A stretch of 64,000 nt of DNA from Ovis canadensis. Lineage: Eukaryota > Chordata > Mammalia > Artiodactyla > Bovidae. The position numbers and the translations under genes are program-made. Under the pieces are notes generated by a model, which did not search any database, was not told the origin of the DNA, and was given only the letters and a program-made list of their open reading frames with translations. The DNA lies in the NCBI RefSeq assembly GCF_042477335.2, contig NC_091260.1, positions 48,379,001 through 48,443,000 on the forward strand, in the 5' to 3' direction. Positions 56,614 to 64,000 of this stretch are shown piece by piece. Within the stretch, counting starts at the first letter, position 1. Every line of letters starts with the position of its first letter.

Positions 56614-57061
56614 GTAAGTAATAGATTTTATGACTCTCCTTGATCTCCTAGCAAACATCTGATCTTTTCTACATCGAGCAGAGAGGGCCGGGTGTGCCTT
56701 ACGGGCAGGTCCTCTGAGCCTCTGGAATTTTTGCTTATCTCATCTTCGTTCCCTTTGTTAATAAAGTTGCTAAGGCATTATTATACCAGTTGAGAGCCTG
56801 TGGCCGCAGGAGTTCCCTTTTCTGATTCTGGCCTCTGAACAGGGGAAGAGTTACGCCTTAAAGAAAGGAAAGCTACATTCTTTGTCTTTGCTTCTTAAGA
56901 TGGTTGGTTTAGAACCACAGTGCAATCAAGTTTCCTTTCATGAGCACTTTAGAAACCTGAAGAAAACTCCAGCGATATACATTGGGCAATATCGCTGAAG
57001 ACGAGGGTAGTTTTGACAACATAGTGAAGTTTTACAAGAGGAGTTCTTTTGTTTAGAAAAA
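56614..57061. other. Nothing recognised
   Basis: Unique sequence. Confidence 0.5.
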
Positions 57062-57200
57062 TGCAGTTTAGGGGATTTCTCTGGTGGTCCAGTTGTAAAG
57101 ACTACGCACTTCTAGGTGCATGTTCAATCCCTGGTCTGGGAACGAAGAGCCCACATGTTCCTACAACATGGACAAAAACTAAAATTTAAAAAAAGAAAGA
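57062..57200 (+). mobile_element. CHR-type tRNA SINE
   Basis: GGGGATTTCTCTGGTGGTCC, GTTCAATCCCTGGTCTGG and an A-rich tail. 57201-57557 shows nothing. Confidence 0.8.
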
Positions 57201-57557
57201 GAAAAAAAAATGAATTTTATTATTTTAGTTAAGAGAAGCAAACAAAATCCAAATAGTCCAAATCTTAGGGACAGTTTGTGTTCCAAAGTTAATAGAAAAT
57301 CCTTATGTGGAGCACGCTTAAAATCATGACTGGGTTCCCAGTGTACTATAAAAACTAGCTTAACCCATAGTGAACCTAAACAATAGCACTAATATTCTGC
57401 TAGTTTCCTATTATTTCTCTGTGTAATTGACTGTGTTCTCATACATGTGGTGTTCTTAGATGCCCAAAGTCCAGAAGAGAGATAACTTTTTAATTCCACA
57501 CGACTTTCCCCAACTCTCCAGCTTGTACAAGACTAGAAATTTGTTACCCCTTCTCTC

Positions 57558-57680
57558 CTTATGGAGAAGGAAACGGCAACCCACTCCAGTATTCTTGCCT
57601 AGAGAATTCCATGGACAGAGGAGCCTGGTGGGCTACAGTCCATGGGATCAGAGTTGAACATGATTTTGTGACTGAGAAAT
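57558..57680 (+). mobile_element. Bov-A monomer
   Basis: TATGGAGAAGGAAACGGCAA to CATGATTTTGTGACTGAGAA. Lacks the tRNA-like head. Confidence 0.85.
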
Positions 57681-57867
57681 CTCTTCTTATAGAGAAGATG
57701 ACGGCCTTTGCCACCTCCCAGTGGGAAAATGGGGACAAGGCGATGATCCCTACAGGTACTTGGTGGGGGTAGAGAGTGCACTCTGTAGGCACTGGAATGA
57801 ACAGGGTAAAGAATTCATGGCATGAGTTTGTAGTCTGAAATCTTATGAGCCAAAATGGGGAAAGTAC

Positions 57868-58032
57868 AGAGGTGGCTCAGATGGTAAAGAATCTGCCTGC
57901 AATGCAAGAGACCTGGGTTTGATCCCTACCCACTTCAGTATTCTTGCCTGGGAAATGCTATGGACAGAGGAGCCTGGTGGGCTTCAGTCCATGGGGTTGC
58001 AAAGAGTCAGATACTACTGAACGACTATCACT
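57868..58032 (+). mobile_element. Bov-tA SINE, internally deleted
   Basis: GAGGTGGCTCAGATGGTAAA, GGTTTGATCCC, then directly TACCCACTTCAGTATTCTTG, ending ACTACTGAACGACTATCAC. The linker between head and body is missing. Confidence 0.85.
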
Positions 58033-58792
58033 AATGTTTCCAAACTCCGCCTGCAGATCTAGGATTCTTAGAAAAGATCTTGATGTTAATTGCCATATTC
58101 TCTTCAAAAATAAGTGAGGGCATTGTGATTTACAGGGTTATTTGAATTTTCTTAGGGAACACAAGACAGCAATAGAAGAAAAAAAGAAAGGTTTAATTGG
58201 ATAGTGTGTTTAATGTCCTACATAATGTTTTCTTAAGAGAGCACAATCTTATTGTAAAAGTAACACATTATTAAAGAAAATTTCTTAGAAATATAGACAT
58301 GCGGAAATGACACAATACATATTTTCTATAGTTCTATCACCTGGGGCAATCATTGCTAAATTAGTATAGATCCTTCTAGAATTTTGTCATTTAAAATGTA
58401 TTTTATAAATATAATTTTTTATAAGTACTATCATACTTTATAAACCATTCCCTTATCTGCTTTCTAATTTAAAATATCTTGAATAATATCTGAGTTATGA
58501 AACCATTTTAATAATGAATCATTTTTAGTGACTGCATTGTATTCTGTAATTTATTTTAATCGGTTCCATATAGTTGGACATTGAGATTGTTTTTTGTTTT
58601 ATTTTACTTTCTTTACAGTCATACAGATAAGACTATCACAAACATTCATTTACATTTGTTGCCTAATTATTTTCCATTGCAAGAAATGCTAAAAGAATAG
58701 GTAGATTAAAAAAAAAAACATATATTTCGACTTTTAACCAAGTTACCCTCTTGTAAAGCAACATATTTTAATTTTACCTACTATATAGTGAG
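58033..58792. other. Unassigned; possible old L1 or DNA-element remnant
   Basis: 58220-58680 (ATGACACAATACATATTTTC, GACTGCATTGTATTCTGTAA, GTTGGACATTGAGATTG) has an old-repeat look similar to 9350-9430, but I cannot name it. Confidence 0.35.
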
Positions 58793-59000
58793 GGCTTCCC
58801 TAGTGACTCAGTGGTAAAGAATCTGCCTGCCAATGCTGGAGATGCAGGTTCAATCCCTGGGTCAGGAAGATCCCCTGTAGAAGGAAATGGCAATCCACTC
58901 CAGTATTCTTGCCTGGGAAATCCCATGGACAGAGAAACCTGATGGGCTACAGTCCATGGAGCTGCAAACGAGTTGGACACAACTTAGCAACTAAACAACA
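58793..59000 (+). mobile_element. Bov-tA SINE
   Basis: GGGCTTCCCTAGTGACTCAG to GGACACAACTTAGCAACTAA, followed by ACAACAAAA. TATAGTG flanks both sides. Confidence 0.9.
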
Positions 59001-59239
59001 AAACTGTATAGTGTCATGGTGCATGAATTTCCCAGTTGCAATAAGCTATATGATGCCTATCTTTGTAGCTTATCAAGGTTTTACTTGAAAAGGAAGTAGA
59101 TTTCCTTTAGTTTCTCTCTCCCCAACATTGCCTCTGACATTCTATAACAAGTTGCAGAAAGGCAGGTAGCATATAAAAGGAAGGAAAAAACTCTTCTACT
59201 TTTTCTCCTTGGGAGACGTCATAGATCAGTCAAAGACTG

Positions 59240-59445
59240 TATTTCTATCTACTCATTCTCTGCTTTCTAGTTGCATGGTTTTTTCATAAGTCACTTAAGC
59301 TCTGAGTTTGTTTCTTTATCCAAAAATGATGAAGATGATTATGACAGTATCTTGAAAGGTTGTTTTGAAGAGTAAATAAGATTGCAATTATAAAGCACCC
59401 ATTAAAGTGCAGGCAGCCGCCAGACACTGAACGAATATTGGATTC
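59240..59445 (+). mobile_element. MIR remnant
   Basis: TCATAAGTCACTTAAGCTCT, TTTCTTTATCCAAAAATGAT and TGTTTTGAAGAGTAAATAAG. 59001-59239 shows nothing. Confidence 0.6.
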
Positions 59446-59550
59446 TTTCTTTCCAGCCCCAAATAAATGATTTCCTAAGGAGGTATAACGACTCCTAGTG
59501 AACACAGGAAGATAATAATAATGGCCATTAACGTTTGTGAGCCTTGGCAT

Positions 59551-59771
59551 GAAAAAGTAGTGAAAGCATTAGTCACTCAGTCATGTCCAACTCTTTGTGA
59601 CCCCATAGACTATAGCCCACCAGGCTCCTCTGCCCATGGATTTCTGCAGGCAAGAATACTGGAGTTGGTTGCCATTCCCTTCTCCAGGGGATCTTCCCAA
59701 CCCAGGGATCAAATACAGGTCTCCTGCATTGCAGCTAGATTCTTTACCATCTGAGCCACCAGGGAAGCCCA
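59551..59771 (-). mobile_element. Bov-tA SINE with 11-bp target duplication
   Basis: AAGCATTAGTCACTCAGTCA to GCCACCAGGGAAGCCC. AGCCTTGGCAT occurs at 59540-59550 and 59772-59782. Inserted in an old MIR/L2-type repeat. Confidence 0.93.
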
Positions 59772-59804
59772 AGCCTTGGCATCCACCATCTCATTAAATC
59801 CCTA

Positions 59805-60576
59805 ACAGTTCAGTTCAGTTCAGTTGCTCAGTCATGTCCGACTCTTTGTAACCCAATAGACTGCAGCATGCCAGGCCTCCCTGTCCATCACCATCTCCCG
59901 GAGTTTACTCAAACTCATGTCCATTGAGTTGGTGATGCCATCCAACCATCTCATCCTCTATCCTCCCCTTCTCCTCCCGCCTTCAATCTTTCCCAGCATC
60001 AAGGCCTTTTCAAATGAGTCAGTTCTTCATATCAGGTAGCCAAAGTATTGGAGTTTCAGCTTGAGCATCAGTCCTTCCAATGAATATTCAGGACTGATTT
60101 CCTTTAGGATGGACTGGTTGGATCTCCTTGCAGTCCAAGGGACTCTCAAGAGTCTTCTCCAACACCACAGTTCAAAAGCATCAATACTTCAGTGCTCAGC
60201 TTTCTTTATTGTCCAATTCTCATATCCATACATGACCACTGGAAAAACCATAGCCTTGACTAGACGGACCTTTGTTCGCAAAGTAATATCTCTGCTTTTG
60301 AATATGCTGTCTAGGTTGGTCATAACTTTCCTTCCAAGGAGCAAGCGCCTTTTAATTTCATGGCTGCAGTCATCATCTGCAGTGACTTTGGAGCCCCCCC
60401 CCCCCAAAATAAAGTCTGACAGTGTTTCCACTGTTTCCCCATCTATTTGCCATGAAGTGATGGGACCAGATGCCATGATCTTAGTTTTCTGAATGTTGAG
60501 TTTTAAGCCAACTTTTTCACTCTCCTCTCTCACTTTCATCAAGAGGCTCTTTAGTTCTTCTTCACTTTCTGCCATA
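59805..60576 (-). mobile_element. BovB LINE, 0.77 kb, antisense, with poly-C run
   Basis: AGTTCAGTTCAGTTCAGTTG (reversed tail) to CTTCACTTTCTGCCATA. Direct repeats AAATCCCTA at 59796-59804 and 60577-60585. Contains 12 consecutive C at 60394-60405 where BovB normally has a short run. The - strand frame of about 228 codons over this region is BovB plus flank. Confidence 0.93.
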
Positions 60577-60740
60577 AAATCCCTATCACCTCCTTGCAAA
60601 CAGTTACTGCTATTGTTCCTGTTCTCTATCTGAGAAAACTGACTCTTGGGAAGGATGACTCCCTTACTCACAGCCACACAGCTGCTGAATACTGGGACTG
60701 GAATTTGAGCACAATTCTGTCTGCTCTCAAGGCCTGAGCT
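60577..60740 (-). mobile_element. MIR-type repeat, antisense
   Basis: TCTATCTGAGAAAACTGACT, CTCACAGCCACACAGCTGCT and CTGGGACTGGAATTTGAGCA. It is continuous with 59772-59804 before the BovB landed. Confidence 0.7.
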
Positions 60741-61800
60741 TTTCTGTATTATGCTGCTGAGGGAAAGTAGGTACCAAGAAAGATAGTGGTTTAAGAAAAG
60801 CCCGGGATTGGTTTTTAGAAGTGCCAAGGACCTTTTCTGAGGCTGGTGACCACGTCTGTTAGATCTGGGAGGCATTGCTTGTAACTTCTGCTAGTACCAT
60901 TATGAATTATCTTATTTTCAGAATGATCACTTTACAGAAATCTTGTAGAGCTGTTGGGGTGGGAGACTGAAAGGGTCACTGGCTTTGCGGCTCTCCACCC
61001 CAGGGCTCAGAAAAAGGGATTCAATGATTAAATACTTAGCCTTTCTCTAAGCTCTCTGTTACTGGTGTAACTAAGCCTGCCTCTTCCAGGTTGAGTGCCG
61101 GAAGTGGGTATTAGAAAGTGGAACCACACGGTGGCCCATGTGGTTATTGAGAAATTCACCTGTTATCACCCTCTTCCTATAACTTATTTGTAGAGGAACT
61201 GTAGAAACTTATGGGAATTAGGTGGGAAAGTACATGGGGTTTTGTGAGGACAAGGACATAAGCTATAATGAATGATGGATTTCAGCTACCTGGTGGCAAG
61301 GAGTGCTGGCTTTGCAGTGGGATCTTGACTTGGTCTTGCCAGCTCTTTCTCAAGTTGCTTAGTAAGAGTAGAGGATTGGCTATGGCTTCCTTGATGTTCT
61401 TTATAATATGATTCTACATTTTAGAAGCAGAAGGACAAAAAAGTAAGATTCTACTTCTCAAATATCTGATCTTGTGGAAATTAACTTAATCTGAAACTTT
61501 AAACAAATTATCTCACTTCACAGCCTGAAATGGAAATAATAGAATGATAACTGTCCACATGACAAATACTTTTAGGCACACTTCAAGTTGTAGATTTCCT
61601 GAAAAAGAATGAGAAGAAAATAGTGAATCATGAACAAATTTTTGTATGTTCACAGTCAGTGAGGGGAAACATCTTTTACCAATAAACCTTAGAATGTTTA
61701 AGAAATGAAGTATAAAATTGGTTTGAGGGTTTCATTAGTTTGTTTTGCTCCTTTCAGTCAGCTTGCAATTTGCATGTGAGCTACTTACAGAAGAAATGTG
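60741..61800. other. Nothing recognised
   Basis: About 1 kb of unique sequence with no convincing frame. Confidence 0.5.
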
Positions 61801-62060
61801 TTATCACTCTGTATTTAATGAAGGCTTATTGAGCCCTTGTTCCTTGTTGGGCTCTGCTGGACAAGAATGCAGGGCGAAAAAGATGGTGAGGGCCTGACTT
61901 CTTGGAGCTCACACTGAATGTGGTGGATATAACTTTAACACACATCTGAATATCCTGAAGGGTCAGAGATGGAGCCTGGAAATTTGCATTTCTAGTTGAT
62001 ATTTTCAGGTGATGCTGATGCTGCTAATTCAGGGACCACACTTGGGGACCACTGTTCCCT
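61801..62060. mobile_element. L2-like remnant then MER5A-type fragment
   Basis: 61810-61935: GAAGGCTTATTGAGCCCTTG and CTTGGAGCTCACACTGAATG. 61965-62055: TTTCAGGTGATGCTGATGCT and GGGACCACACTTGGGGACCA, a MER5A end. Confidence 0.6.
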
Positions 62061-62087
62061 GAAAGATGGAAAGCTAATTCAAGTAAA

Positions 62088-62288
62088 GTCAAGTGAAAAT
62101 GTTAGTTGCTCAGTCGTTTCTAACTCTTTGTGACCCCATAAACTGTAGCCTACCAGGCTCCTCTGTCCATGGAATTCTCCAGGCAAGAATACTGGAGTGA
62201 GTAGTCGTTCCAGGGGATCTTCTCGACCCAGGGATCAAACCCAGGTCTCCTGCATTGCAGACAGATTCTTCACCATCTGAGCCACCAA
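62088..62288 (-). mobile_element. Bov-tA SINE, antisense
   Basis: AAGTGAAAATGTTAGTTGCT to CACCATCTGAGCCACCAATT; reversed head TTGCAGACAGATTCTTCACC. Confidence 0.9.
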
Positions 62289-62424
62289 TTAGAGTAAGCA
62301 TGTAAGTAAAATACCAGGTAGTGAGCTCTGAAGGAGATAAATAAGGAGCTGAGACAGAACATAAGAAGGAAACATCCTCTTTAGACACCAGTCTGGTCTT
62401 TGATGCAGTGATGTTTAAACTAAA

Positions 62425-62570
62425 GCCCTGGTTCTCAATCCTGGTTGTACATTGAAATCACGTGAGTACCTTATAAATCATACCTATTCTCAAGGCTCCA
62501 GCCTAGACTGGTTAAATCAAAACCTTAATGTATAAAGTGGGGCCTGGTACAGGTTGAGAATTATGGCACC
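62425..62570 (+). mobile_element. MER5A-type DNA transposon
   Basis: CTGGTTCTCAATCCTGGTTG, GTACATTGAAATCACGTGAG and GTACAGGTTGAGAATTATGG show both ends. Confidence 0.75.
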
Positions 62571-64000
62571 GAAGACTGAGAATAAGCTGGGCACAGGGAA
62601 TGTGGCAGTAAAGACCATTTCAGGCACAGGGAATGGCAGGTACAAAAGACAAGAGGCAGGAGAGAGCTTGGATCTAAAAGAACACATGAAGCAGGAGGAG
62701 AGGAGAGGGGCAAAGAGGTGGCTTCTAGCAAGAGGCAACTGTCACATGTTGCTGGGTTTCCAGGGCCATGACAATGAATTTGATCATCTTTCGTTCCCCT
62801 CCAGCAGCCACTGAAGACTCCCAAGCAAAGGAGTCCGTGTCATTGTCCAATTCACATTTTGAGAGAGGGCTTTTTCTGAACCGATGCACATCCTTTCCGG
62901 ATGTCCCTGACCATGACAGGGGGCTTCATTAATTTAACTTTTCAAATTGACTTCAGAAAGTCAATACTGACTTTTTCTCCTTCATCCTTTAAAACTGTGA
63001 GCCCCAGATTTAAACACAAACAAGAGTTTAAACTGTGAAGCATTTCTGAGGGGAATTAGTTTGTGACCCCACAAATAATTGGAGGGGATGCAATGGAGGC
63101 TCAATTGAGAGCTGGTATCCCAGGCAACTTAGAGAATGAAATCTGAGCTACAAAAATCCCTCTGGGAACTAGGGTTCCTACCCAGGTCTTTCATGGAGAG
63201 GGAGAGCAGTGGTTCTTGTCTTTATCATGTAAGTTGGAGGGGGTCAGTCACGGTTCTGAATGACGGGCTACTGTCCCCAAATAGAAGTCCACATATCTCC
63301 ACACACTCCCTTCACATGCACGCCTACTCTCTACTCTTAATCTGTATATCCTCTGCTTCTGCAAAACGGACTACCTCCCTTTTGCTGCAAGATCTGTACC
63401 AATGTGTTAAAAAAAAAAACTCTGTTATGACAAGTTTTGAGCCAAGACTGAAAAGTTCAAATTATATGAGATCTCATTCATGCACAGGTCAATGCACGGA
63501 GGAGGAAATGAGAGGCACTTTACAGCACATTTGCGCAGACGCTAAATGCTCAGCAGCCTTGCTCTTGAAGCAAATGGGTGGGGGCTCCAGCTCCGGGTTT
63601 GGTAGCTTCAATATAATATCATTTCCCTAATTCTTGGAGATGCATTTCATCTGACCTTTCTTTCCTCCTATACCCTTCTCTTCTTAAAATACTGTAGCAT
63701 GTTAGCAAACAGCGTGACAAATGTTCACATACTCACACCCAGAGTTCATGCATATTATTGTACCATTTTGTCACATTATTGCCATTTTGCCATCTTTTCA
63801 AAAAATAAAAAAGGCAAAGTTGAAGCCCTCATTTCACCCTCCCCAGTTCCATGCCCCTCCCTCTACAGGTAGAGGAATGTCGACTCTGAGAGTGACACCT
63901 CACCTTCCCTAACATGTTTTTATATTTTTATTTAATCTGCCTGTATCCATAAGATACCAAATAAGAGTGACTGCCCACTTTGCTTTTCTATGATTTCTGC
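62571..64000. other. Possible FYB1 intron; ancient repeat trace, then nothing recognised
   Basis: 62590-62790 has traces of the ancient dispersed family seen at 11180-16325 (GACAAGAGGCAGGAGAG). 62850-64000 is unique. A 164-codon + frame at 63136-63630 has no domain and includes a K run from an A tract, so I do not call it a gene. Confidence 0.4.

Noticed and set aside
60189..60875. 228-codon - strand open frame
   Set aside because: Explained by the BovB ORF remnant at 59805-60576 plus flanking MIR sequence.
63136..63630. 164-codon + strand open frame in unique DNA
   Set aside because: No domain, no signal peptide, no recognisable homology, and a K run from an A tract; chance frame is the simplest reading.

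Overview
The window is nuclear DNA from a pecoran ruminant (cattle, sheep, goat or a close relative; the species cannot be fixed from sequence alone). The evidence is the dense load of lineage-specific repeats: BovB (RTE-type) LINEs with (CTGAA)n 3' tails, Bov-A, Bov-A2 and Bov-tA SINEs, older cetartiodactyl CHR-type tRNA SINEs and a bovid-type L1. They lie over a background of ancient MIR, L2-like, MER5-type and MaLR copies shared with other mammals. Long stretches are single-copy intron or intergenic DNA in which I see no gene. The only protein-coding gene I can support fully is the 3' half of complement component C9, on the + strand. Five coding exons (9736-10011, 18841-19081, 21867-21992, 24345-24523, 33409-33624) join in perfect phase and encode 345 codons. 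They cover most of the MACPF pore-forming domain, including the [13 protein letters not shown] signature, and the C-terminal six-cysteine EGF-like module. By count they are exons 6-10 of the usual 11. The reading frame stops 13 nt before the exon 10 donor, so the last exon (from 37927) is wholly 3' UTR, whereas in human C9 it carries the last coding residues. Exons 1-5 lie upstream of the window. Layout: 1-9735 is C9 intron, holding two MaLR LTRs, a 2-kb BovB and SINEs. 9736-33637 holds the C9 coding exons, with large introns containing a nested repeat nest at 11.2-16.3 kb (an ancient element split by a nearly full-length BovB that itself carries a BovB insertion) and a 1.5-kb antisense BovB at 26.4-27.9 kb. 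33638-37926 is the last intron. 37927 to about 38955 is the terminal 3' UTR exon. 39047-47930 is a 5'-complete antisense L1 with degraded ORFs, itself hit by a BovB and two SINEs. 47944-53900 is intergenic. At 53917-54043 a CCAAT/TATA-like block followed by a short segment with a good splice donor may be the first exon of FYB1, the gene known to lie downstream of C9 in the same orientation in mammals; this is inference. The rest, to 64000, would be FYB1 first-intron sequence with SINEs, BovB and MER5-type copies. Most apparent open reading frames over 60 codons are chance frames or antisense frames through BovB, L1 or SINEs. No CRISPR array, operon, intact RNA gene or novel multi-gene system is visible. 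The points most worth a second look are the altered C9 terminus, an AATAAA hexamer overlapping the exon 7 splice acceptor, two BovB insertions at the same place in two different L1 copies, an unexplained near-perfect hairpin at 8444-8490, and an unexplained mostly open minus-strand segment at 30262-30780.
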